45,983 nucleotides of DNA from an uncultured Oscillibacter sp. Its GTDB lineage: Bacteria > Bacillota > Clostridia > Oscillospirales > Oscillospiraceae. The stretch is from the NCBI RefSeq assembly GCF_900544955.1, contig NZ_UQXD01000015.1:1-45983 (forward strand). Reading direction: 5' to 3'. The stretch's first letter is position 1; every line of letters starts with the position of its first letter. Made by a program: the position numbers and the translations under genes. Under the pieces are notes generated by a model that saw only the letters and a list, made by a program, of their open reading frames with translations, was not told the origin of the DNA and did not search any database. Shown in pieces: positions 34,848 through 41,324 of this stretch.

Positions 34848-35262
34848 CCAGATCCACCTCCCCATAAATCGTTTTCACCCGGACATGCACTGTCAGTCGG
34901 TCGCCGCCAAAGGCCGCCTCCACCTGCTCCACCCCGGTGATATAAGGGTTGGGAGCCAGCGCCTCTCGCACATACCGGGCGGCCTCACTCTCCTTCACCG
35001 CCGCCGTGAAGGGACGGCCCACCAGCTGTTCCATCTCACAGCCGTAGTCCCAGGTGTGGATGTCGAAGCGGCACCGGGCGGTCCGCAGCGCCCGCCAAAT
35101 CCACGCCTTCACGGCCTCCGCCCCGGTGACGGTCACGGGCCGCCCCCGCCGGTAGAGAGGCCGCTCCCGCGCGTAGTCCCAAGCGATTTCCTTCGCCACC
35201 GGCAGGACTTCCGCCCGCTCCTCCGCCTCCGGCCGGATGGCGGGAAACAATTCCACCGTCAT
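34840..35262 (-). CDS. xkdS: XkdS-like baseplate wedge protein (DUF2634)
   Basis: 140 residues. DUF2634/GPW-gp25-like fold: LFPAIRP, AVKAWIWRALRTARCRFDIHTWDYG, and a C-terminal domain with AFGGDRLTVHVRVKTIYG. gp25-type proteins start assembly of contractile sheaths. Tight overlaps with the genes on both sides (4 nt with XkdR, 8 nt with XkdT). Confidence 0.92.
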   Translation of the reverse strand: MTVELFPAIRPEAEERAEVLPVAKEIAWDYARERPLYRRGRPVTVTGAEAVKAWIWRALRTARCRFDIHTWDYGCEMEQLVGRPFTAAVKESEAARYVREALAPNPYITGVEQVEAAFGGDRLTVHVRVKTIYGEVDLDV

Positions 35263-35654
35263 AGATGCACCACCTTGTCCAAAAGATAAAAAGTCTGATC
35301 GTCCTCCGTCAGCAGCAGCACCCGGTCCCCGGCCCGCAGCACCGGCTCCGCCGTGGCCAGCTCCGTGTCGGAGACCAGCAGGGTCCCCGCCACCAGGCTC
35401 ACGGAATGGGTTCCGCCGTTGGCGGTGAAGCCGCCGGTGCCGCCGGAGAGCGTCACGCGCTCCCGAAAGCCCCGCAGCAGCCGCTGCGCGATATAAAACC
35501 GGGCCGCCTCCTGCGCCGTCCCCCCCACGTCCACCTGCAACGGGTCCGCCGCGCGGACAGTGCCCAGCCGCAGCCGCAGGCCCCCGGCCCGGCTCTCCTC
35601 CCCGCCGGCTCGCCGCATCAGCCGGTACAGCTTTTCAAATACGTCGCCTTCCAC
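35259..35654 (-). CDS. xkdR: XkdR-like protein (DUF2577)
   Basis: 131 residues. A GTG at 35654 follows GGAGAGGAG at 6 nt; ATG at 35678, within the XkdQ stop, is an in-frame alternative that adds 8 residues. DUF2577 family elements: VFEKLYRLMRRAGG, LRLRLGTVRAADPLQVDV, and the C-terminal DRVLLLTEDDQTFYLLDKV. An OB-like small baseplate protein with unknown precise role. Confidence 0.85.
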   Translation of the reverse strand: MEGDVFEKLYRLMRRAGGEESRAGGLRLRLGTVRAADPLQVDVGGTAQEAARFYIAQRLLRGFRERVTLSGGTGGFTANGGTHSVSLVAGTLLVSDTELATAEPVLRAGDRVLLLTEDDQTFYLLDKVVHL

Positions 35655-35674
35655 GTCATTCTCCTCTCCGCCGC

Positions 35675-36658
35675 TCATTCCGTCGGCACGCTGCCAGCCG
35701 TCTGCCTGTCCATCAGGCAGCGGAAATCCAGCACCACCTTCGTCCGGTAAATCCCCCGGGCAAGGGTGTGGGTGTCCGAGGTGACCCAGAACAGCCCGTC
35801 GGCGCCGGTGACGGGCTCGTGGACCACCACCGCGTTGCCGGAGATCAGCTTGGCGCTGCCCAGGCAGTCCGCCGTCAGCGTGGTCTGCACGCCGCTGTTC
35901 TCCAAAATTTGCTTGGCGCGTTTGGCGGGGTCGTCCCCGCCGCCGGCCTTCACGGCCTCCTGGTAGAGGCCGTAGAGTGCGCGGAGGCCGTCGGGGCTGT
36001 CGTAAACGGCCCTCTGCCGCATCTCCTCGTCGTACACCGCCACGCTGGTGACCATGCTCTCCATGCTCTCCGCGCTGGAGCAGCCCAGCAGATTGCTCCC
36101 CGGCAGAAGCCGGATACTCTCCTCCCCCAGGGCCTTCTCCACCACCTCCAGGGCGTCCTTGCGGAACCGGACCTGGTACTGCTTTCCGGTCTGCTCCGCC
36201 GCCAGGGTGTACATGGTCTGAATCACCTGATAGAGACTGCTGCCCAGAAAATTGCGGTCCAAGGCCACGCCGGTGGCCGCCAGGGCCCCCGTTTCCACGC
36301 CGAACTCTCCGCACAGCTGGGCCGCCACCGCCTCCGGCGTCATGTGCCGGTACTTCCGGTACACCTGGTTCCGTTTCAGGGAAATGCCCCGGTCGTAGGC
36401 CGTGCAGCTGTATGTTCTTCCGGCGCTGTCCCGCTCCCGGCGCTGGATGGTGCCGGAGAACAGGCAGTCCGGCCCCAGGTACAGACGACACAGCCCGCCG
36501 GTCTCGCCCAGGGCCTCCGGCAGCGCCGAAAAGCTCAGCTTCCGGGCGCAATCCGTGCTGCTCCCGGACCAGGTCGCCGTCTCCAGCTGCTCCGTGATGT
36601 TGGCAGTCCTGCCCATGTCCAGGCTCCAGGTGCGGATTTTCAAATAGTCGTTGTACAT
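35675..36658 (-). CDS. xkdQ: XkdQ-like baseplate hub protein
   Basis: 327 residues. It matches the gp27/XkdQ hub family: SFSALPEALGETGG and CLFSGTIQRRERDSAGRTYSCTAYD in the first part, MTPEAVAAQLCGEFGVETG, and later YQVRFRKDALEV. The hub sits at the axis of the baseplate and connects the tube to the spike. It overlaps the XkdP stop region directly. Confidence 0.92.
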   Translation of the reverse strand: MYNDYLKIRTWSLDMGRTANITEQLETATWSGSSTDCARKLSFSALPEALGETGGLCRLYLGPDCLFSGTIQRRERDSAGRTYSCTAYDRGISLKRNQVYRKYRHMTPEAVAAQLCGEFGVETGALAATGVALDRNFLGSSLYQVIQTMYTLAAEQTGKQYQVRFRKDALEVVEKALGEESIRLLPGSNLLGCSSAESMESMVTSVAVYDEEMRQRAVYDSPDGLRALYGLYQEAVKAGGGDDPAKRAKQILENSGVQTTLTADCLGSAKLISGNAVVVHEPVTGADGLFWVTSDTHTLARGIYRTKVVLDFRCLMDRQTAGSVPTE

Positions 36659-36659
36659 C

Positions 36660-37301
36660 TCAGAGCCGCTCCTTCGGCGGCAGGTTCACTGTCTGTCCCG
36701 GATAGATCAAATTGGCGTTTTGGATGCCGTTGCAGGCCGCCAGCCTGTAGGCCAGCGCCCCGTCGCCGTACTTCCGGCGGGCGATGCCCCAGAGGGTGTC
36801 CCCCTTCTCCACGGTGTAGCGCTCCGCCGCCGGCGCGGATGCCGCCGCCGGCGCCGCCCGGCCGGTGTTGCCCGTCTCGTTTTTCACCGTCGCCTCCGCC
36901 GCCAGCTCCCGGTGCTCCCGCATGGTCAGCGTCACATAGACGTCCCCGGTGCCGTCCCGCTCCCCGTAGCGCACCGGCGCCAGCAGAACGGGCACGTTCA
37001 CCGGCGTACCGGTGACGATCAGCCGCAGCACGTCGCCGTCCCGGCTCCAGCCGCTCAGCCTGTCCACGATCCCATAGGGGCCTCCCTCGTACCCGGCGGC
37101 CGTATAGTTCCGGGCGGAGGCCGGCAGCAGAAAGGTCTGCTGCTCGTTGAACAGGGCCCGCAGCCCCGGCAGGTTCACCTGCCCTGTGTGGGCCATGTCC
37201 AGCTGCTCCACCGCCCGGCCCGCCTCCACCTGAAACTCCGGCGGCGTCACCGGCATCAAGAGCTGTTCGCCGGTCCTGCTGTTCAAAAATACAATCTGCA
37301 T
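36660..37301 (-). CDS. xkdP: XkdP-like LysM baseplate protein
   Basis: 213 residues. An N-terminal beta region (QLLMPVTPPEFQVEAG, QVNLPGLRALFNEQQTFLLPA) is followed by an Ala-rich linker (about 140-160) and one LysM domain (YTVEKGDTLWGIARRKYGDG, then NANLIYPGQTVNLP). It likely links the tube to the hub, with the LysM resting on peptidoglycan. Only 3 nt follow the tape-measure stop. Confidence 0.92.
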   Translation of the reverse strand: MQIVFLNSRTGEQLLMPVTPPEFQVEAGRAVEQLDMAHTGQVNLPGLRALFNEQQTFLLPASARNYTAAGYEGGPYGIVDRLSGWSRDGDVLRLIVTGTPVNVPVLLAPVRYGERDGTGDVYVTLTMREHRELAAEATVKNETGNTGRAAPAAASAPAAERYTVEKGDTLWGIARRKYGDGALAYRLAACNGIQNANLIYPGQTVNLPPKERL

Positions 37302-37304
37302 GCT

Positions 37305-39287
37305 TTATCCTCCATAGAGCAGCGCCCGTTCCTCCAGCCGGGTCACGATGGACGCGGCGATGGCGTCGATGTCGCTCTCCTGCCGCACCGTCACCGGCCC
37401 GCTGATGGTCACGCTGACGCCGCCGCCCGCCCGGGTCTTTTCCCGGTTCTCCGCCGCCGTCAGCACCCGTTCCCCCTGGTGGAGGACGGCCCGGTAGCCA
37501 TCATAGGGCACGTACCCCAGACCGTAGGCGTGGCTGCTTCCGTCCGGGTATTCCCACTCGCCCGTGGCGTCGTTGAAGACGGCGCCTTGCATCAGCGGAT
37601 TGTTTTCGAAGATGCCCTCCGCCAGCCCCTTGGTAAACTCCTGGGATTTGCGGAGTCCGGCGTCGTAGTACGCCTCATTGGTGCGGGTGTCGTCCCGGAT
37701 GGCCCCCGCCAGGGCCAATTCGGATTTCAGGGCCATCTGGGCGCCCTCGCTGGCGTTGTACTCGTTCATGCCCTGGACCTTGGCCTGCATGATGAGGCGG
37801 CCCATCTCGGCGGCGTCCCCGCTGGCCTTGGCGGTCTGGTATTCCTCGGAGTTCATCATGGCATCCACGGCCTCCCGTTGATACCGCTCTTTTTCGTTTT
37901 CCAGCTCCGCCTGCCACGCACCAATAGCCCGGTTGGCCTCTTTAACAGCCTCTCCGCTCTCACCGGACAGCCAGTCCTTCTGTGCCTCCAAGCCGCTCTT
38001 TCTTCCCTCGTTGTATCCCTCGCCCATGGCGTTGTCCAGCTCCTGCTCCAGGCCTTCCACGGTGGAGGTCAGGCCGGAAAAGGTCTTACTCTGGTCTTCC
38101 ATAGAGCCGCCGAATGCCTCCGCCATGGCCTGCAAAAGGATCTCGGCGGCCTCGCCGCCTGCGATCTGGCCCTTGGAGATCATGTCGTACATGGTCCCCT
38201 GGTCCACGCCCTTGGCCTCCGCCAGCATCCCCACGGCGCCGATGCCCCGGTCATTCAGCATATTCAGGTACTCCATGCTGGCCTTGTCGCTGGACTTCAT
38301 CCGCCCGATGGCTGTGGCCACCGTGTTCATGTCGCTGGTGGACTGGCCCAGGGCGGCACCCGCGTCGCCGACGGTCTGGAGCACAGGAAGAATGCTGTCC
38401 GCATCGTAGCCATAGGTGGCCAGCGTTTTGCTCATGGCCGTCAGGTCATCATAGAGAAACGGCGTCTCGTTGGACATGCCCACCAGGTCCTCCAGATATT
38501 GGTCCGCCGTCTCCTGGTCTCCGAACAGCGTGCCGAAGGAGATCTTGTCCGTCTCCCGGCCGGCCGCGATGGCGCTGCCGGCGGCAAGGGACCGGTCCCG
38601 CTCGCTGATCTGCCCCTCGGTCGCCTCCTGGACATAGCTCTTGAAGGCTTCGTCTCTTTTCTGAAAATTTTGAATATACCCGCTGCCAACCCCAGCTATC
38701 GCGCCGACTCCCGCTCCAATTGCCGTGCCAAGTCCGGGAAGGATCTTTGTACCGATGGATGCGCCGGAAATTATGGAGGATAGACTATTTGAGAAGTATG
38801 TCCCAATTTCACTCCCCATGGCGCTTGAAACAAAGACATCTGCGCCCTCCTGAAATATTTGACTGACCAGATTTCCAATGCCGTTTGCTGCAAGCGCGTT
38901 TATCAGACCCCCAACGCCGGAACTCACTCCTCCGCCAGACTTTCCAGCCACGCCCTCCACGTTCTGAATTTGCTTCTCTGTGGCCTTCATGGTTCTGTTG
39001 ATGGCTTCCAGCTTCCGGCGATAGTCTTCATACTCCTGCCCCGCCAGAGAAGCCGCAAGCCCATCCGCTTCCTTATGCGTCTTGGCAAACTGCCGCTGTG
39101 CCTCCTGCATGGCCCTTCTGGCTTTGTCTGTTTCTGCCTTTAATATAGATTTTTCACCAGACAGCTCATGCAGTGTTTGCTCCAAATGCTCCGCACTTTT
39201 ATCAAAGCCCTTTGTCACATTGGACATATTTTTCAAAACCGAAGAATACCGGTCTTCTACCTTAATAACAATAGATGTCTCTGGCAT
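37305..39287 (-). CDS. Tail tape-measure protein
   Basis: 660 residues from ATG with AAGGAGG upstream. N-terminal coiled coil (residues 5-115: LEQTLHELSGEKSILKAE, ATEKQIQNVEGVAG), then a Gly/Ala hydrophobic stretch (ILPGLGTAIGAGVGAIAGVG), a tape-measure core (SNETPFLYDDLTAMSKTLATYGYD, SSDKASMEYLNMLNDRGIGAVGMLAEA) and a C-terminal domain (YVPYDGYRAVLHQGERVLTA). It sets tail length; 660 residues is short and would give a tail near 100 nm by the usual rule. The region after residue 130 has lower GC than the rest. Precedes XkdP by 3 nt. Confidence 0.93.
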   Translation of the reverse strand: MPETSIVIKVEDRYSSVLKNMSNVTKGFDKSAEHLEQTLHELSGEKSILKAETDKARRAMQEAQRQFAKTHKEADGLAASLAGQEYEDYRRKLEAINRTMKATEKQIQNVEGVAGKSGGGVSSGVGGLINALAANGIGNLVSQIFQEGADVFVSSAMGSEIGTYFSNSLSSIISGASIGTKILPGLGTAIGAGVGAIAGVGSGYIQNFQKRDEAFKSYVQEATEGQISERDRSLAAGSAIAAGRETDKISFGTLFGDQETADQYLEDLVGMSNETPFLYDDLTAMSKTLATYGYDADSILPVLQTVGDAGAALGQSTSDMNTVATAIGRMKSSDKASMEYLNMLNDRGIGAVGMLAEAKGVDQGTMYDMISKGQIAGGEAAEILLQAMAEAFGGSMEDQSKTFSGLTSTVEGLEQELDNAMGEGYNEGRKSGLEAQKDWLSGESGEAVKEANRAIGAWQAELENEKERYQREAVDAMMNSEEYQTAKASGDAAEMGRLIMQAKVQGMNEYNASEGAQMALKSELALAGAIRDDTRTNEAYYDAGLRKSQEFTKGLAEGIFENNPLMQGAVFNDATGEWEYPDGSSHAYGLGYVPYDGYRAVLHQGERVLTAAENREKTRAGGGVSVTISGPVTVRQESDIDAIAASIVTRLEERALLYGG

Positions 39288-39299
39288 ATAACCACCTCC

Positions 39300-39328
39300 T
39301 TGACACAATTTTTTATTCGTGGCATGTT
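39300..39328 (+). promoter_or_regulatory. Plus-strand promoter candidate for the small membrane-protein pair
   Basis: TTGACA (39300-39305), 17-nt spacer, CATGTT (39323-39328). It starts 12 nt beyond the tape-measure start codon and points away from it. The -10 box is weak. Confidence 0.45.
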
Positions 39329-39362
39329 GAACTTAGAAATTAAAGATAGGGGCGTATGTAAT

Positions 39363-39455
39363 ATGAGAAAAAACGATCCCGTCTATGGTGTATTTTGTAT
39401 GCTTATCGTTATTGCTGCCGCCCTGCTCATTTTGCTTCTTGCCATGGGGTTTTGA
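39363..39455 (+). CDS. Single-pass small membrane protein, 30 residues
   Basis: MRKNDPVYGVFCMLIVIAAA, then eight hydrophobic residues, AMGF and a stop: a basic N terminus and one membrane helix with no tail. AGGGG lies about 11 nt upstream. It ends one base before the next ATG, so the two genes are coupled. Opposite in strand to the surrounding tail operon. A small toxin- or holin-like peptide is possible by shape. Confidence 0.5.
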   Translation: MRKNDPVYGVFCMLIVIAAALLILLLAMGF

Positions 39456-39456
39456 A

Positions 39457-39792
39457 ATGAAAGACGCCTTTAAGCGCCGTGCGGAGATCAACCCCCGCCT
39501 GGACCAGCTCCAGAAGATGGACCCCGCCGAGGTCATGGAGGAATTCTGCGCCCTGTACGAGGAGCTTCAGAGTCTGCCCCGTCCTGCGTCCGCCCGCCCC
39601 TCCGCCCGCGGGATGTGTTATCAGCTCCGCTGGCTCATCTGGGCCGAGACCGTCGTTCTGTGCCTGATGGCGCTCCTCTTTGTTCCCGGCCTGCTTCGCT
39701 CTTATATGTACGGGGGAATTGCCGTGGTTTTGATTCTGGCCGCTCCCGCCAGCCTCGCCTGGGCGATCTGGTCCAGCGGCTACCGTGCGTAG
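39457..39792 (+). CDS. Two-helix membrane protein with acidic cytoplasmic N terminus
   Basis: 111 residues from an ATG one base after the preceding stop. Residues 1-60 are charged (MKDAFKRRAEINPRLDQLQK, EVMEEFCALYEELQS), then two membrane helices (about 62-82 and 88-108). I do not recognise a family. The pair is transcribed against the tail operon between the tape measure and the chaperone, as phage morons are. A hairpin terminator follows at 39797. Confidence 0.65.
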   Translation: MKDAFKRRAEINPRLDQLQKMDPAEVMEEFCALYEELQSLPRPASARPSARGMCYQLRWLIWAETVVLCLMALLFVPGLLRSYMYGGIAVVLILAAPASLAWAIWSSGYRA

Positions 39793-39796
39793 ACTT

Positions 39797-39824
39797 CCGC
39801 CCTCCTGCCCGGGAGGGCGGGCTT
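39797..39824 (+). terminator. Terminator of the plus-strand pair
   Basis: Perfect 9-bp stem CCGCCCTCC/GGAGGGCGG with a 6-nt loop, then GCTTT. It lies just beyond the stop codon of the frameshifted chaperone on the other strand. Confidence 0.7.
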
Positions 39825-40007
39825 TCATCTCCCCACAGCCTCCGCCCGCTTTTCCGCCTCGTAGGCGGAGAACTCCCGGATGATCTCCTGCCACCCGTCC
39901 CGGCATTCGCAGAGCGCCCGCAGGTCCCGCAGGCCCCAGTGGTGCGCATGGAACAGGTAAAACAGATAGAGCAGTTCCGGCTCGTCCCCCGCCTCTAGGC
40001 GTTTTTT
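39825..40007 (-). CDS. C-terminal extension of the XkdN chaperone made by -1 frameshifting
   Basis: This frame has no start of its own. It opens at the slippery heptamer (40001-40007) and reads KKRLEAGDEPELLYLFYLFH, then HWGLRDLRALCECRDGWQEII and EAEKRAEAVGR up to TGA. In phage tails such as lambda G/GT, the frameshifted form is made in low amount and bridges tape measure to tube. The extension is acidic/aromatic and cannot be explained as a shadow of XkdN. Confidence 0.75.
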   Translation of the reverse strand, partial: KKRLEAGDEPELLYLFYLFHAHHWGLRDLRALCECRDGWQEIIREFSAYEAEKRAEAVGR

Positions 40008-40393
40008 ACGTCGGCAATGGTCCTGCGCAGGTACCCGGTCAGCCGCTGGATCTCCCGGCTCAGGTCCTCGATCTCACCGGGAAGCAGCCGGGCCTTGATG
40101 GCGTCCAAAGGCGTGGCCATGCCTCTGGACGGGTCCAGCAGCGCCGTGTCCCTCCAGTTGGGGTCCTCGCAGCCCTCCAGCACGATGTACAGCGCCCGCA
40201 GGCCATCATCCTTTTCCTGCAGCTCCCGCACCTTGTCGTAGGTCAGCCCCCGCAGGGTGAACACAACCGGCTCTCCGGCCAGCTCCGTCAGCCGGGGCAG
40301 CTCCACCTGCTTTTTCTCAAGGCTCTTCCGCACGTCTGGCAGCTCCGGCCGCAGCAGCACGTCCAGCGTGCTCACTTTCTTCTCGTCGCTCAT
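39995..40393 (-). CDS. xkdN: XkdN-like tail assembly chaperone
   Basis: 132 residues from ATG with AAAGGGAAC upstream. XkdN pattern: VSTLDVLLRPELPDVRKSLEKK, FTLRGLTYDKVREL, LDAIKARLLPGEIEDL, and RTIADVKNA at the end. Chaperones of this type coat the tape measure during tail assembly. The zero-frame stop TAG follows the slippery heptamer by one codon, so about 132 residues are the short form and a longer one arises by frameshift. Confidence 0.9.
   Translation of the reverse strand: MSDEKKVSTLDVLLRPELPDVRKSLEKKQVELPRLTELAGEPVVFTLRGLTYDKVRELQEKDDGLRALYIVLEGCEDPNWRDTALLDPSRGMATPLDAIKARLLPGEIEDLSREIQRLTGYLRRTIADVKNA
40001..40007 (-). other. Programmed -1 ribosomal frameshift site A_AAA_AAC
   Basis: On the minus strand GTA AAA AAC GCC TAG: the heptamer A AAA AAC is in the correct zero-frame phase, the most efficient known bacterial -1 slip, and the zero-frame stop comes one codon later. 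AGGA lies 13 nt upstream, where an anti-SD stimulator would act. The -1 frame then stays open for 57 codons. Confidence 0.8.
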
Positions 40394-40435
40394 ACCGTTC
40401 CCTTTCCGGGCGGCAAGAAAGCCGCCCTGTCTCCC

Positions 40436-40463
40436 TTGACAAAGCGGCTCGTTCGGCTATAAT
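40436..40463 (+). promoter_or_regulatory. Consensus plus-strand promoter for antisense RNA
   Basis: TTGACA (40436-40441), 16-nt spacer, TATAAT (40458-40463). It faces the small membrane ORF at 40554-40637 from its 3' side. Confidence 0.8.
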
Positions 40464-40469
40464 GAAGAT

Positions 40470-40566
40470 AGAAAGGGCGCTGTTACAAAACGGTTAGCCC
40501 CTGACAGTTCCGCAAGCAATGCTCACGTTAGCCGTTCGGTGGCAGCCGGGCGGCTAACACGCTTTT
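40470..40566 (+). ncRNA. Candidate antisense antitoxin RNA
   Basis: About 100 nt from a consensus promoter to a stem GTTAGCCG (40527-40534)/CGGCTAAC (40551-40558) followed by CGCTTTT. It overlaps the 3' end of the small ORF on the other strand, the geometry of TxpA/RatA. No open frame on the plus strand. Transcription is inferred. Confidence 0.55.
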
Positions 40567-40637
40567 ATGGTCAGTATGTAGACCGCAAGGGCCAAACACA
40601 CCAGAATCCGCAGGAATTGCTTCCATCGGTGTCCCAC
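40554..40637 (-). CDS. 27-residue membrane peptide, type I toxin candidate
   Basis: GTG start with GGGGGT upstream (AAAGGGGGTGATGCAATT). Reads MGHRWKQFLRILVCLALAVY, then ILTIKAC and stop: basic head, one hydrophobic helix, short tail. It lies between the tube and XkdN genes, as txpA does in the B. subtilis skin element, which carries PBSX-like genes. A long GC-rich upstream leader with a promoter (40701-40729) is present. Type I toxins depolarise membranes. Because of its shortness, the call relies on context. Confidence 0.55.
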   Translation of the reverse strand: MGHRWKQFLRILVCLALAVYILTIKAC

Positions 40638-40700
40638 AATTGCATCACCCCCTTTCACAAGGGAGTGGCTAACCGCTTTTATGTAACAGCGCCTGTATTC

Positions 40701-40729
40701 ATCTTATACAGTCCGCCGCTTTTTGTCAA
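40701..40729 (-). promoter_or_regulatory. Minus-strand promoter of the toxin candidate
   Basis: TTGACA (40724-40729) with TAAGAT at 17 nt (40701-40706) or TATAAG at 15 nt. It could also feed xkdN downstream. Confidence 0.65.
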
Positions 40730-40789
40730 TTCCTGCCGCCCATCCGGGCGGCCTTTTTATCATTTTTTGCAGGGCGTGTACCTGGCGAA

Positions 40790-40851
40790 AATTCCCCGAC
40801 CCAGGCGCCTTGGGCGCCGCTCACCAGTCCACAGACTGGTGGTGGGGAATT
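40790..40851 (-). terminator. Three-way-junction terminator or attenuator after the tube gene
   Basis: An outer 8-bp stem AATTCCCC/GGGGAATT encloses two perfect inner hairpins: CACCAGTC/GACTGGTG (40822-40829, 40834-40841) and GGCGCC/GGCGCC (40804-40809, 40813-40818). On the minus strand TTTTCG follows. Placed after sheath and tube, it could reduce transcription into xkdN and downstream. Confidence 0.65.
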
Positions 40852-40874
40852 GAAAGGGGGAGCCCGCTCCCTCT

Positions 40875-41309
40875 TTATCCGGCATTCACTTTATCCAGGT
40901 ACTCCACGCCGGTGGCCTGGAAGGGGATGGTGATGCTCCCGGCCTTGGCGGCCTCCCAGTCCATCACCGTCTCCTCGTCATAGCTCACGCCGTACACGGC
41001 CACCCGCTCCGCGCCGTAGGCGTCCGGGTCCGCCAGCTTGCCCACCAGGGTCTTGCGCAGGTCCCGGCCCGTCATAGCGGCGGCCACGTCCTCCGCCCCC
41101 CGGGTATACACCTTGTGCAGCGTCATGCTGCCGGTGATCTTCACACCGGTGAGCTTCCGGTCCTCCGCCATCTGTCCGCACAGGCTGATGGTGTCAAAGT
41201 TCTTCGTCAGCTTCACCTGGAAGGCCGAGACCTCTGCCACCTCGGCGCCCTCCTCCCAGATTTGGCCCCAGGTGCCGTTCATCACACGGGCTGCGTTCTC
41301 AAATGCCAT
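40875..41309 (-). CDS. xkdM: Phage tail tube protein (XkdM-like)
   Basis: 144 residues, ATG with GAGGTAAT upstream. DUF2001/XkdM family: NGTWGQIWEEGAEVAEVSAFQVKLT at the N terminus, ITGSMTLHKVYTRG, and the closing FQATGVEYLDKVNAG. It forms the inner tube inside the sheath. Follows the sheath gene by 15 nt and is followed by an elaborate terminator, then the toxin candidate. Confidence 0.93.
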   Translation of the reverse strand: MAFENAARVMNGTWGQIWEEGAEVAEVSAFQVKLTKNFDTISLCGQMAEDRKLTGVKITGSMTLHKVYTRGAEDVAAAMTGRDLRKTLVGKLADPDAYGAERVAVYGVSYDEETVMDWEAAKAGSITIPFQATGVEYLDKVNAG

Positions 41310-41324
41310 GTTTCATTACCTCCC

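Larger units (their letters stand above)
40436..40729. repeat. Long inverted repeat with inward-facing promoters
   Basis: The left arm (40436-40499) and right arm (40667-40729) are diverged inverted copies: TTGACAAA..GCGGC, a TATAA-like box, GGCGCTGTTACA and GGTTAGCC occur in both in order. The core GGCGCTGTTACAAAACGGTTAGCC matches the other arm except for a 3-nt insertion. Each arm carries its own promoter reading inwards. An extra GGCTAACACGCTTTTATG copy lies inside at 40552. Confidence 0.85.
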
